64,000 nucleotides of DNA from Magnetococcales bacterium (GTDB lineage Bacteria; Pseudomonadota; Magnetococcia; Magnetococcales; JADFYX01), in the NCBI GenBank assembly GCA_015232365.1, contig JADFZU010000001.1:42640-106639 (forward strand). The letters run 5' to 3'. The position numbers were made by a program, and so were the translations under genes. The notes under the pieces were generated by a model that saw only the letters and a program-made list of their open reading frames with translations, was not told the origin of the DNA and did no database searches. Positions 34,513-44,386 of this stretch are shown piece after piece (position 1 is the first letter of the stretch; each line of letters starts with the position of its first letter).

Positions 34513-35355
34513 TTATCCGCCTTTATGATTCCGTTCTTCTATTACCCGGTTCATGGTTTCGGCCAAAAGAGGAAAGCGAAGTTCAAACATTTTATATGCA
34601 CTTTCAGCAAATTGCCGAATCTCATGTTGGGCATCATGCTTGCGACGCAGAGCAAAAAAGTTCATGAGCGACCGGAAATTTATAGTCCAATAGAGATCTG
34701 AGTAGGTGGAGACCGGCATAGCGTTACGCAGCAGCTCTCTTGCCCTTGCCCGATAGGGGTTTCGTCCTCCAGAGACCTTTTTGATTTCGCCGTTGGCTTC
34801 AGCATCATCCAGACGTTGGCACACCTCAGCATATTCGGTATGGTAAAATTGATGCAGTGAGTTCATCAACTCTTCGTAACGTTTAGTCTGCTCATCGGTT
34901 AAAACTTCAAAGCCATCAACACTTCTCGCTTCGGCATCAGGAATAAAAAATGCACTTATAGGCATACGATAACGTTGGGAAAACTCATTAAAAGAGCAGA
35001 TTCTATGGCGCATCCACTGTCGCAAGACAAAAATTGGGGCAATTATCCGCCAACGGAAATGGACTGTCTCAAAAGGGGTTCCATGGTTGTGGGAAAGCAG
35101 ATGGTAGAGCAGGTTACGGTCTCTATCTGAAAACTCACCTAAATTTTCCAGGCGGTGGTTGGTGGTAGATATTCTAGCAGTATTTATAATAGTTGCCTCA
35201 TCTCCCCAGCTATCCTCCAGTTCTAGAAAGCCAAAATTACCTATCCGTTGTGCAAAGTCAGGGTTCAAACTACAACGTGTCGTTATCTCTTCCATAAGCT
35301 CCTTGGTAGCATCTGACTGGAACTCTGGTTCTGATTTGTTTGTAGTAGGTGACAT
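34513..35355 (-). CDS. thyX: FAD-dependent thymidylate synthase
   Basis: ThyX methylates dUMP to dTMP with methylene-THF and FAD/NADPH, releasing THF rather than DHF. The defining motif is RHRICSFNEFSQRY (about residues 117-130, RHRxxSxNExSxRY). HLLSHNHGTPFETVHFRWRI, ALRRKHDAQHEIRQFA and the terminal helices complete the fold. At 280 residues it is slightly longer than the common 220-270, with an acidic N-terminal extension. No thyA or folA lies in the window. It follows nnr on the same strand across 150 bases that look like its own promoter region. Confidence 0.95.
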   Translation of the reverse strand: MSPTTNKSEPEFQSDATKELMEEITTRCSLNPDFAQRIGNFGFLELEDSWGDEATIINTARISTTNHRLENLGEFSDRDRNLLYHLLSHNHGTPFETVHFRWRIIAPIFVLRQWMRHRICSFNEFSQRYRMPISAFFIPDAEARSVDGFEVLTDEQTKRYEELMNSLHQFYHTEYAEVCQRLDDAEANGEIKKVSGGRNPYRARARELLRNAMPVSTYSDLYWTINFRSLMNFFALRRKHDAQHEIRQFAESAYKMFELRFPLLAETMNRVIEERNHKGG

Positions 35356-35505
35356 AAATTATCTCACTTTAAATCTGGTTTTAGAGCCTGGATATTTCTC
35401 GCCTTCAATATCTGGCAGGATGGTATAGCTTAAAGCTGTTTTACACAAAGAAACTTTTTGTTAAATACCCTGTACTGTAATGGTAAATATATAAAAACTA
35501 TTATA

Positions 35506-37074
35506 TTAACAAGATGTTAGAGTATTGCGAAGTTTTATGATTTGTGGCAGCAGGTCTTGAGCCAATACTCCTGCCTCCCCATATCCATCTGCAACCACTG
35601 CGTCAGCAGCGGCTCCGTGGAGCCAGACCCCGCTACGAATAGCCGTCTCTACGGGCCAGCCCTGGGTAAGTAGTCCAGCGATAATTCCGGTAAGCAGGTC
35701 GCCACTGCCGCCAGAAGCCAGCCCAGAGTTACCGTTATCATTGATCCATGCTCGACTGTCCGGGGCGGCAATTATGGTGTCAGCACCTTTTAAAACCAAC
35801 CAGATCTGCCATTCAGCTGCTGTTCTGCGTGCAGATTCAAGGCGGCTATTTTGAATATCTTCGACTGTAACACCTAATAGACGAGCCATCTCTCCTGGAT
35901 GGGGGGTTAAAATTAGCGGTGCTTTTCGATCCTTGGTAATAAACGGTATCTCACCGCTATTTTTAGCTAGCAGATTGATAGCATCAGCATCAAGAAGCAG
36001 GGGAGTATCTCCCCACTGCCTTGCTACCCCTTGGACCATAGTAGTGAGGTTTTTCGCAGTACCTAGCCCTGGCCCCATTGCAATGGCAGATGGTCTTATT
36101 TTGCTATTTGTGATTGTATTCAACCAGTTGCTTGTATGTTCGTCTTGGTTTTCTGTTGTGGGAAGGGGGATGGTCATGGCTTCAGTAAGTTTTGTTCCTA
36201 TAACTCGTTGGGCTTTTTCTGGTGTGGCCACTGTTACCAGTCCAGGTCCAGTTCTTAAAGCTCCAAGAGCTGTTAGGGTCGCTGCTCCCTCTTTGCCTAC
36301 GCTGCCGGCAATAACAAGAAGGTGGCCAAAGCTACCCTTGTGGCCATCAATTTGGCGTCTAGGGAAGGTTAAATCGTTCAAAAGATTTCTGGCAACCTGA
36401 TGGCTATCTATTTCAATAAAATCTTGTGGAATCCCTATGGGAATAGTAGTTATCTCCCCAGATAGTCCAGCTCCTGGATAGAGGCGGTGGCCAATTTTTT
36501 CAGTGGCGAAGGTTACGGTCCAGTCGGCTTTTACACCACAACCGAGAATTTTACCGCTATCAGCACAGACTCCCGATGGGAGGTCAACGGCAAGAACCGG
36601 TACATCCAACAGGTTGAGCATCTCAAAAGCCTGGGCTATAAATCCCTTTACCGGACGGATTAGGCCAGTACCAAAAACAGCATCAACGACAACTCCAGCG
36701 TGGATTACTGATGATGAGAAATTTGTAAGGTCGTCGGATTTTGTTATCTCTTTAACTGTGCCGCCAACTCTAGTAAAAACTTTATAGTGGAGTAGGGCAT
36801 CACCATGTAGTTTGCTGGCGGAGGTAAATAAAAACACTCTCACTCTGGCTCCGCTTTGCAGCAGTCTTCTGGCAATGACAAAACCATCACCACCATTGTT
36901 GCCTGCACCTGCCAAGATCAAAACTGGTTTTTTTCTCCAGCCTGGAGAGCGGTTTTTTAAAATTCTTTCGACACCAGCACCGGCATTTTCCATAAGCACT
37001 GCACCGGGCAGACCTATCTCTTCTATGGTTCTTCTGTCGGCCTCTTGCATCTGATCGCTGCGAAGTAATTTCAT
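35506..37074 (-). CDS. nnr: Bifunctional NAD(P)HX epimerase/dehydratase
   Basis: This enzyme repairs hydrated NADH/NADPH. The N-terminal YjeF epimerase half (about residues 1-220) contains GLPGAVLMENAGAG and LAGAGNNGGDGFVIARRL. The C-terminal ADP-dependent dehydratase half (about 230-520) contains HKGSFGHLLVIAGS, GPGLG, LTPHPGEMARLLG and the signature GNSGLASGGSGDLLTGIIAGL. Length 522 matches the fused E. coli YjeF. It is divergent from the ABC transporter pair. Confidence 0.95.
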   Translation of the reverse strand: MKLLRSDQMQEADRRTIEEIGLPGAVLMENAGAGVERILKNRSPGWRKKPVLILAGAGNNGGDGFVIARRLLQSGARVRVFLFTSASKLHGDALLHYKVFTRVGGTVKEITKSDDLTNFSSSVIHAGVVVDAVFGTGLIRPVKGFIAQAFEMLNLLDVPVLAVDLPSGVCADSGKILGCGVKADWTVTFATEKIGHRLYPGAGLSGEITTIPIGIPQDFIEIDSHQVARNLLNDLTFPRRQIDGHKGSFGHLLVIAGSVGKEGAATLTALGALRTGPGLVTVATPEKAQRVIGTKLTEAMTIPLPTTENQDEHTSNWLNTITNSKIRPSAIAMGPGLGTAKNLTTMVQGVARQWGDTPLLLDADAINLLAKNSGEIPFITKDRKAPLILTPHPGEMARLLGVTVEDIQNSRLESARRTAAEWQIWLVLKGADTIIAAPDSRAWINDNGNSGLASGGSGDLLTGIIAGLLTQGWPVETAIRSGVWLHGAAADAVVADGYGEAGVLAQDLLPQIIKLRNTLTSC

Positions 37075-37195
37075 TGTCTACCGCCTGGTTGAAGAATAAA
37101 TTCTATTATACAGTTGGTTGATAATTCATCCAACTCGTAACAAGATACCTAAGATATTTTTCAGGGACAAACCTTATTTTATAATTGGTGGTGGC

Positions 37196-38107
37196 ATGGC
37201 AGATGTGGTATTTGCAACCGGATTGATCAGAGAGTACCCTGGACACAAAGCGGTGAACAGCATTGACTTTGTTGTTAAATCCGGGGAGTGTTTTGGTATT
37301 TTAGGCCCAAATGGGGCTGGAAAATCTACAACTCTTAAAATGGTGATTGGTCTGACGGCTCTGGATGGAGGTGGTTTAGAGCTGTTTGGTCAGCCGATGT
37401 ACCCTGAGCACCCAACCATATCACAACGTATTGGTGTTGTTCCTCAAGAGGATAATCTTGATCCTGATCTATCGGTTGTTGAAAACCTTTTGGTTTATGG
37501 GCGTTATTTTGCTATCCCAAACCATGAACTTAAGCTCAAAATTGCTGAGTTGCTGGTCTTTGCCCAGTTGGAAGAGCGGCAAGATGCCATGGCTCGTGAG
37601 CTGTCTGGGGGAATGTTGCGGCGGTTGGTAATTGCCCGCTCCTTGATAGGTAACCCTGATTTAGTGGTCTTGGATGAGCCAACCACCGGTCTGGATCCCC
37701 AGGCCCGGCACATGATATGGCAGAGGCTGCGTACTCTGCGAGAGAAGGGGGTAACACTTTTATTGACCACTCACTACATGGAGGAGGCGGCCCAGTTGTG
37801 TGACCGACTGATGGTTATGAACCATGGTAAAATTCTTGATCAAGGCTCTCCAGCAGAGTTGATAAGCCGTCATGTTGAGCCTGAGGTGGTTGAGGTTCGT
37901 GGTAACGGAGGGAGTTCCGAGATAGAGGAGTATTCCAATCTGCCGGGCCGGGTGGAGCATGTTGGTGATACCATGTTTTTCTACTCAGACGATGCCCACA
38001 CAATTCTTGATTATTTTCGTGATCGTCACGACCTTACCTGCCTCATGCGTCCCGCAAACTTGGAGGATGTGTTTTTAAAACTAACCGGGCGTGAGCTACG
38101 AGATTGA
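37196..38107 (+). CDS. ABC exporter ATPase, NodI/DrrA type
   Basis: This ATPase powers export by the permease in the next gene. GPNGAGKSTTLKM is Walker A (about residue 43). LSGGMLRRLVIARSL is the ABC signature and LVVLDEPTTGLDP is Walker B. The C-terminal NLEDVFLKLTGRELRD is typical of NodI/DrrA-like ATPases. The track begins at TTG 37118; I start at ATG 37196 (MADVVFATGLIREYPG), which gives the usual length of about 303 and has a GGTGGTGG stretch upstream. NodIJ exports lipo-oligosaccharide in rhizobia; the substrate here is unknown and no nod genes are present. Confidence 0.9.
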   Translation: MADVVFATGLIREYPGHKAVNSIDFVVKSGECFGILGPNGAGKSTTLKMVIGLTALDGGGLELFGQPMYPEHPTISQRIGVVPQEDNLDPDLSVVENLLVYGRYFAIPNHELKLKIAELLVFAQLEERQDAMARELSGGMLRRLVIARSLIGNPDLVVLDEPTTGLDPQARHMIWQRLRTLREKGVTLLLTTHYMEEAAQLCDRLMVMNHGKILDQGSPAELISRHVEPEVVEVRGNGGSSEIEEYSNLPGRVEHVGDTMFFYSDDAHTILDYFRDRHDLTCLMRPANLEDVFLKLTGRELRD

Positions 38108-38133
38108 CAAAATGCAAATAGGTCTAGATAAAA

Positions 38134-38907
38134 ATGAATTTTAAGTTTATCCCTGCAAAAGGCTTTGTTCAGGTCTGGCGTAGACATTTTATGGTCTGGA
38201 AAAAAAGTGCTGTCACCTCATTGATGGGTACGCTGGGTGAGCCGTTTCTCTATCTGCTGGGTATGGGCTACGGCTTGGGGCGGTTTGTTGGTGAGCTTGA
38301 TGGGGTTACTTATCTTGTCTATCTTACGGCGGGAATATTAGCAGCTAGCAGCATGAACACTGCTACCTTTGAGGCTCTATATGGTGGTTTTACAAGAATG
38401 ACCCGGCAAAACACCTTTCAGGCAATGTTGGCTACCCCTCTGCGAGTAATAGACATTGTTGCTGGAGAGGTGGCTTGGGGGGCGACAAAGTCTCTCATAT
38501 CCGGAGTGGCAATTTTCTTGGTTGGTAACCTTTTAGGTTCCATACCTTCAGATACTGCTTTTTTGGTCCTTCCTGTAGTTTTTTTGTCGGGGATGGTTTT
38601 TACTTCCATGGCACTGGTTGTGGTTGCTATCGCGCCAAATTACGATTTTTTTCTCTACTATTTTACTCTGGTTACTACCCCTATGTTTTTGTTTTGCGGG
38701 GTGTTTTATCCGGTAGATTCTCTACCGGAAACAGTGCAGATGGTGGTCAATATGTTGCCGTTGGCCCATGTTGTCGCCCTGATTCGCCCTTTGGCAATAG
38801 GTCTGTCTGTTGATGACCCGGTTTTTCACATTACCTCTCTGCTGATTTATGCCGTGGGAACTTTTTTTATTGCGGTCCAACTATTAAAAAAACGGCTTAT
38901 TGTCTAG
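38134..38907 (+). CDS. ABC-2 type permease, NodJ family
   Basis: 257 residues with six membrane segments. The NodJ-like order is visible: WRRHFMVWKKSAVTSLMGTLGEPFLYLLGMGYGLG, TAGILAASSMNTATFEALYG, FQAMLATPLRVIDIVAGEV, and PMFLFCGVFYPVDSLPETVQ ahead of LPLAHVVALIRPL. It pairs with the ATPase 26 bases upstream to form a two-gene exporter, likely for a polyketide, glycolipid or drug-like substrate. No accessory gene defines the cargo. Confidence 0.9.
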   Translation: MNFKFIPAKGFVQVWRRHFMVWKKSAVTSLMGTLGEPFLYLLGMGYGLGRFVGELDGVTYLVYLTAGILAASSMNTATFEALYGGFTRMTRQNTFQAMLATPLRVIDIVAGEVAWGATKSLISGVAIFLVGNLLGSIPSDTAFLVLPVVFLSGMVFTSMALVVVAIAPNYDFFLYYFTLVTTPMFLFCGVFYPVDSLPETVQMVVNMLPLAHVVALIRPLAIGLSVDDPVFHITSLLIYAVGTFFIAVQLLKKRLIV

Positions 38908-39104
38908 AGGTTCCTTCAGTTTAAAATTTTTATGGGAAAAAAATCGTGACACAGACTTTGCCTTTAGAGTGTGATTGTATTAGTGTGTGTAAGATTTGAT
39001 TTGGTATTAAAGCTTTGAAATAGATTCATGGAAACTTGGGTATAGTTACGGGTTAAACGTGACGGAACTTAACAATATAATTGACTAGAAAAAGGAATAA
39101 AATC

Positions 39105-39500
39105 ATGGCTGATCTCTTCTCAGAAGAGTGGATGACTCGTTTTCAAAATGAGTGGAATAATGAGCCTGAATTGGCTGACGCTCTTGCTAAAATTGAGTTC
39201 TCTTCAACCATTGGGTACGGAATTGATGGTGAAGATCAACCTCGTGGTGTTTTAGTTGTGGAAATGGGCCAAGTGGTCAAGGCTGGTGCATATGCTGGAG
39301 AGGAGCTGAGTTGGGATCTGCGTGCTTCTCAAGCAAATTGGGAAAAATGGATTGCAAAAGGTCTGGGCATGATGGGCTTGGGAATGGCTTACACTTCTCG
39401 TAAGTTAAAGTTCCAAGTTGGTGATTATGGTGCAATGATTAAAGACCCAAGAATGGCAAAGCCGTTCATTAAATCCTTCTCAATTATGGGAAGAGTATAA
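39105..39500 (+). CDS. SCP2-like sterol/lipid-binding protein
   Basis: A 131-residue soluble protein. MADLFSEEWMTRFQNEWNNEPEL... leads into a predominantly beta fold with IEFSSTIGYGIDG and ending YTSRKLKFQVGDYGAMIKDPRMAKPFIKSF. I assign it to the SCP-2 lipid-transfer-like group from the overall pattern, not from a catalytic motif. ATG 39105 has AAAAGGA 8 bases upstream; the track start (TTG 39081) overlaps that SD and is rejected. A bacterial SCP2 domain usually binds acyl chains. No obvious partner is adjacent; an RND operon follows. Confidence 0.6.
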   Translation: MADLFSEEWMTRFQNEWNNEPELADALAKIEFSSTIGYGIDGEDQPRGVLVVEMGQVVKAGAYAGEELSWDLRASQANWEKWIAKGLGMMGLGMAYTSRKLKFQVGDYGAMIKDPRMAKPFIKSFSIMGRV

Positions 39501-39531
39501 TCTATTACTTGAATTTGAAGGATACAGGTCT

Positions 39532-40674
39532 ATGAGGAATAAGATATTTTCCCCTGCCCTGATGGCTCTGATAGTTGGCTGGGCTGTTGTTGGTGGACAT
39601 TATGCCATGGCTGCTGATGATCAACAGATCATAACTGTTAAATCATCGCCAGTTGGAGCATCGACTACATTGGGTGGCACTGTTGTACCTTTCCGTGAGG
39701 TGGCTTTTTCTGCCCAAATGCCGGGAAGAGTAGCCCATATTGCTGGGGTTGAGGGGGACTGGTTTCGTAAGGGAACCATCCTTGTTGCCCTGGATATGGA
39801 AAATTTACTAGCTAAGCGGCAGTCGGCAAAAGCAGCACTTTCCAAAGCGAGAGCGGCATACCGTAATGCTAAGGTTCAGTACACCAGACAGGTCTACTCT
39901 GGCTCGCAAATGGCTTCCGATAATATGGGTATGGATATTCCCCGTCTTTTTGACCGGGTTTTGACTCGCCCTGTAGCTGATATGGCAGGTGTTGACAATC
40001 CAGAGCTAACCCGTCGGGCACAGATCTATGCTCAGGGAACCCAGATTGATCAAGCACGTTACGGTATGATTCAGGCTCAAGCTCAACTGCGTGAGTTGGA
40101 TGTTTCTGTGCGTGATACCCGCTCTATAGCACCGTTCTCCGGTGTGGTGGTTGCTAAACATGTTGAAGTTGGTGATACAGTGCAGCCAGGAATGCCTCTG
40201 GTTAGCTTTGCCGATACCAGACATTTGCAGATCAAGGTGGATATTCCAGCCCGATTGATGCCTGGAGTAAGAAAAGGTCAGATTTTGTCGGCTAAACTGG
40301 ATGTTGGCAAGTCTCGGGTTGATACTCGTGTTGCACAAATCTTTCCAATGGCAGATCCCCAACGCCACACTGTGACGGTTAAGCTTGATCTGCCTAAAAA
40401 CTCTCCAGGTGGACCGGGCATGTATGCTGAGGTTATGATTCCAGACATCACCTCTCCAGAGAAAAATATACCAACTATTCCAAAGACATCAGTTGTTTGG
40501 CGTGGCAGTTTACCTGCTGTATCCATTGTTGCTGAAGATGGAAAAATCGAACAACGTATGGTTCGTCTCGGCGGGTTGGTTGGTGAAGACATGGTTGGGA
40601 TTCTCTCCGGCTTGAGTGTTGGCGAGCGTATTTTGCTAGTTGGTAATGCTGGTGAATCCACCTCTGGTTTGTGA
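39532..40674 (+). CDS. RND efflux periplasmic adaptor subunit (MFP)
   Basis: The signal peptide runs to about residue 28 (GGHYAMA-ADDQQ). The adaptor order follows: beta-barrel/lipoyl half (GTVVPFREVAFSAQMPGRV, GVEGDWFRKGTILVALD), a helical hairpin of about 100 residues, then the second lipoyl half (RSIAPFSGVVVAKHVEVGDTVQPGMPLVSF) and barrel. It joins the inner-membrane RND pump to an outer membrane channel. SD GAAGGA is present. The pump gene begins 93 bases downstream. No TolC-type gene is in this cluster. Confidence 0.92.
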   Translation: MRNKIFSPALMALIVGWAVVGGHYAMAADDQQIITVKSSPVGASTTLGGTVVPFREVAFSAQMPGRVAHIAGVEGDWFRKGTILVALDMENLLAKRQSAKAALSKARAAYRNAKVQYTRQVYSGSQMASDNMGMDIPRLFDRVLTRPVADMAGVDNPELTRRAQIYAQGTQIDQARYGMIQAQAQLRELDVSVRDTRSIAPFSGVVVAKHVEVGDTVQPGMPLVSFADTRHLQIKVDIPARLMPGVRKGQILSAKLDVGKSRVDTRVAQIFPMADPQRHTVTVKLDLPKNSPGGPGMYAEVMIPDITSPEKNIPTIPKTSVVWRGSLPAVSIVAEDGKIEQRMVRLGGLVGEDMVGILSGLSVGERILLVGNAGESTSGL

Positions 40675-40767
40675 TCCTCCAAGACCACTTGAAAACGGTT
40701 CAGCAATTAGGTCTATACCTGCTTTTTGCTGAGCCGTCTCCTGCTTGATAAGTTTGGGAAAAGCGAT

Positions 40768-43700
40768 ATGAGCACATCATCTAACCTACCGCCGCCACCA
40801 GAACCAAATCTGGAGCACCCGGACGAACAGAGTCTTGGTGTTGCCGGAATGATGGCAAAGGCGTTTATTCACTCTCCACTCTCCCCACTGTTTCTATTTG
40901 CCTGTCTGGCTATGGGACTTATGGGGTTGGTGATGACCCCTCGGCAGGAAGATCCGCAGATTTCCGTACCAATGGTGGATATTTTTGTCCAGTATGGTGG
41001 GGCATCCTCTGAGCAGGTTACATCACTGGTTACCGCTCCTCTTGAGCGGATTATGAGTGAAATTCCAGGTGTAAAACATGTCTACTCGGCCTCGATGCGT
41101 GGTCAGGGTATGATTACTGTTGAGTTTGACGTAGGCGAAGATATGAACGCTTCTCTAGTCAAGCTCTACGATAAACTACAGTCGAATATGGATCGGATAC
41201 CTCCAGGTGTAAAGCCGCCCCTGGTAAAACCAAAATCTGTTGATGATGTGCCTATTGTTACTCTTACCTTGTGGTCAAACGAGGTAGATGACAGCGTTTT
41301 ACGTATATTATCTCTGGATGTATTGCAAAAACTTAATGAAGTTAAAAATAGTAGTCAGGGCTTTATTGTTGGCGGTCGCTCCCAGCAGATCCGGGTCGAG
41401 GTATTTCCAGAAAGGCTATCAGGTTTTGGAATCAGCCTGGACCAGATTGCCCAGACCATTAAAACAGCCAACAGTGAAAAAGATATTGGTAGCGTTGAGT
41501 CTGGTGATACCGGCTACCGGGTAATTACCGGAAATTATATCCGTACCGCTCAGGATCTGTCTCAGCTTATGGTTGGTACCAGATTTGGTTCACCAATTTA
41601 TGTTCGTGACGTTGCCCAGGTGTTTTCAGGGCCAGAAGAGACAAAACAGTTGGTCACCTACACCACAGGCCCCGCTTATAATGGTGATGCTCTTCCTGCA
41701 TCTGCTGCTGCGGCAGTTACTATTGCTGTTGCAAAAAAAATGGGCTCCAACGGCGTTACAGTTGCCAATGATATTTTGAGTCGTGTTGAAGAGCTGAAAG
41801 GGACGTTGATTCCCAAAAATGTTAATGTAGCTGTTACTCGCAACTATGGTGAAACTGCTGACGAGAAGGTTAATGAGCTTCTCTTCAAGCTGGTTGTTGC
41901 CACCTCTGCTGTTACACTGTTGGTCTGGTACTTCCTTGGCTTTAAGCCTGCCGTTGTTACCTTGATTGTTATTCCCGTCGTTATTCTCATGACTGTGTTT
42001 TCAGCTTGGATTCTTGGCCTAACTATCGACCGCGTCAGTCTTTTTGCCCTTATTTTTTCAATTGGCATTTTGGTTGACGATGCTATTGTTGTGGTGGAAA
42101 ATATCTATCGACGCTGGCTTCTAGAGGATAACTGCTGCCACTTAATCTCTATCGATGCGGTGCGTGAAGTTGGTAATCCAACAATTTTGGCAACATTTAC
42201 TGTTATTGCCGCTTTGATGCCTATGGCTGCTGTTTCTGGAATGATGGGGCCATATATGATGCCAATTGCCGTATTGGGATCTGTGGCAATGTTATTTTCT
42301 CTTTTTGCCGCTTTTGTCTTTACCCCTTGGCTGGCCCAGCTTATCAAGCCAAGTATGCGCTCCTTGCACCACCATTCAGAAAAAGAGCATGAATCAGCAG
42401 AAAGACTGGAAAAAATGTACCGTAAAGTTATCCCTGCTCTTCTGGATAGCCCAATAAAAGGTTACGGTTTTCTTGTAGCTTTGATAGCTGGTTTTGCCGT
42501 CTCTTGCCTGCTCTTTTATACTACGGATGTTACAGTGAAGATCATGCCTCTGGATAACAAACCAGAGTTTAATGTGGTCATCAATATGACTGAGGGAACA
42601 GCTCTTCCCAAAACAGCAAATCTGGCACAACAGATGACCAATGTGATTAGGGATCAGGTTCCTGAAGTGACCGCCCTGCAATCTTATGTAGGAACAGCAT
42701 CACCATTCAACTTTAACGGTATGGTGCGCCATTACTATCTACGTCAAAACTCTTGGGAGGCAGATATTCAGGTTCAACTTCTTCACAAGAGCAAACGGGA
42801 TAGAACCAGTCATGATATTGCTGAAGCGGTTAGAGAGATTTTAACTCCGATTGCTCAAGCTGCCGGTGCAAATATTCAGGTAGTTGAGATGCCTCCTGGC
42901 CCTCCAGTACTACAATCTGTTGTCGCTGAAGTTACCGGCCCTACAGCAAAGATACGCCGTGAAGTATCTGCTCACGTTACCAAGGTATTTGAAGAGGTAG
43001 CAGGCATTGTCGATGTAGATAACTATATGCAGCAAGATTATGAGCTGTGGCGCTTTGAGGTTGATTCTGAAAAAGCAGTCAGACGGGGAATTTCAGTAGA
43101 TACCATAAACCGTAACCTTGGTATGGCTATGGGGGGTGCTCGGTTGGGTGATGTGAAGCGGGGTAATGTTCTGGAACCTACCTATATTGTTCTTCAGGTT
43201 CCTATGGAGATCCGTTCTAAAATCACCAACCTTTCTGACCTGCCTATCTCATCACCATCAGGAACCAGCGTACCGTTGGGTGAGTTGGGCCGCTTTATAA
43301 AAGGCAAGCAAGATCCTATCATATACCATAAAGATCTCCGCCCTGTAGAGTATATAACAGGTGAGGTGACCGGAATCCTTGATGCACCCATCTATAGCAT
43401 GATGGAGGTTGATGAAAAACTGAAATCCTATACAACTCCAGATGGAGTGGTGATGTCAGGTGAGTTCTTGGGGGCACCGGATACCTACGCCAAGAGTGGC
43501 TTTGAGTGGACTGGTGAGTGGACTGTTACCTTTGAGACCTTCAGAGATATGGGTATGGCCTTTGGTGTTGCCTTGATCCTGATATATATGTTGGTGGTAT
43601 GGGAGTTTGGTAATTTTACCCTGCCAGCTATTATCATGGCACCAATTCCTTTGACTCTCCTGGGAATTGTTCCTGGTCATATGATTATGGATGCAAAGTT

Positions 43701-44379
43701 TACCGCTACCTCCATGATTGGTTTTATCGCCTTGGCTGGTATTATTGTCCGAAACTCAATTCTTCTGGTTGATTTTGCTCAGCAAGAGATTTTAAACGGA
43801 ACTAGTGTGCGTGATGCGGTTATTCTCTCCTGTAAATCCAGGACCCGGCCTATTATAATCACTGCCCTTGCTCTGGTGGCTGGTTCAAGTGTGATTCTAA
43901 GTGACTTTATCTTCCGGGGTATGGCAGTCTCATTGCTGTTTGGTTCACTGGTTTCAACAGTATTGACCCTCCTGGTTATTCCCCTTGGCTGTGTAACTTT
44001 TTCCAAGGCGTTTAAACAGCCAGATTTTACTCCTGAGCCAGAATTTAGTAGCCAGCCGAAAGATAGTCCGGCAGTTGCGGCCCGGAGTACAGTTCCTGCT
44101 ATAGGAGAAGTGGCCCCTGCGACTCCGAGTAAAAGCAAGCCGGTAGAGAAAAAAACTGTATCCAGCAAAAAAGTGGTAGAGAAAAAGGCTGTATCCAGCA
44201 GAGTCGTAGCAGATAAAAAGCCTACATCAATAAAAAAAGATTTGGTTAAAACAGCTAAGGAGCCAACTACAGCAGCCAAGCCGCCTGTAAAGAAAGCTGT
44301 GGAGAGGAAAACCAAGGCTAGTGCTCCACGGCGAGGGATTAGGATGAAACCTAAACCAAAAACCGATAAAGAGGAGTAA
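40768..44379 (+). CDS. RND efflux transporter, HAE1-like, with Lys-rich cytoplasmic tail
   Basis: The proton-driven pump has twelve membrane segments and two large periplasmic loops (MTPRQEDPQISVPMVDIFV; LERIMSEIPGVKHVYS). The TM4 acidic pair lies in GILVDDAIVVVENIYRR. After the last membrane segment, about 115 extra residues follow (about 1088-1203), dominated by Lys, Ala, Pro, Ser and Val, with repeats such as VEKKTVSSKK/VVEKKAVSSR. This looks like a histone H1-like tail on the cytoplasmic side. ATG 40768 has GGGAAAAG upstream; the track start is 14 codons earlier at TTG. Export substrate is unknown. Three secreted proteins are encoded next. Confidence 0.93.
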   Translation: MSTSSNLPPPPEPNLEHPDEQSLGVAGMMAKAFIHSPLSPLFLFACLAMGLMGLVMTPRQEDPQISVPMVDIFVQYGGASSEQVTSLVTAPLERIMSEIPGVKHVYSASMRGQGMITVEFDVGEDMNASLVKLYDKLQSNMDRIPPGVKPPLVKPKSVDDVPIVTLTLWSNEVDDSVLRILSLDVLQKLNEVKNSSQGFIVGGRSQQIRVEVFPERLSGFGISLDQIAQTIKTANSEKDIGSVESGDTGYRVITGNYIRTAQDLSQLMVGTRFGSPIYVRDVAQVFSGPEETKQLVTYTTGPAYNGDALPASAAAAVTIAVAKKMGSNGVTVANDILSRVEELKGTLIPKNVNVAVTRNYGETADEKVNELLFKLVVATSAVTLLVWYFLGFKPAVVTLIVIPVVILMTVFSAWILGLTIDRVSLFALIFSIGILVDDAIVVVENIYRRWLLEDNCCHLISIDAVREVGNPTILATFTVIAALMPMAAVSGMMGPYMMPIAVLGSVAMLFSLFAAFVFTPWLAQLIKPSMRSLHHHSEKEHESAERLEKMYRKVIPALLDSPIKGYGFLVALIAGFAVSCLLFYTTDVTVKIMPLDNKPEFNVVINMTEGTALPKTANLAQQMTNVIRDQVPEVTALQSYVGTASPFNFNGMVRHYYLRQNSWEADIQVQLLHKSKRDRTSHDIAEAVREILTPIAQAAGANIQVVEMPPGPPVLQSVVAEVTGPTAKIRREVSAHVTKVFEEVAGIVDVDNYMQQDYELWRFEVDSEKAVRRGISVDTINRNLGMAMGGARLGDVKRGNVLEPTYIVLQVPMEIRSKITNLSDLPISSPSGTSVPLGELGRFIKGKQDPIIYHKDLRPVEYITGEVTGILDAPIYSMMEVDEKLKSYTTPDGVVMSGEFLGAPDTYAKSGFEWTGEWTVTFETFRDMGMAFGVALILIYMLVVWEFGNFTLPAIIMAPIPLTLLGIVPGHMIMDAKFTATSMIGFIALAGIIVRNSILLVDFAQQEILNGTSVRDAVILSCKSRTRPIIITALALVAGSSVILSDFIFRGMAVSLLFGSLVSTVLTLLVIPLGCVTFSKAFKQPDFTPEPEFSSQPKDSPAVAARSTVPAIGEVAPATPSKSKPVEKKTVSSKKVVEKKAVSSRVVADKKPTSIKKDLVKTAKEPTTAAKPPVKKAVERKTKASAPRRGIRMKPKPKTDKEE

Positions 44380-44386
44380 CAGTTAA

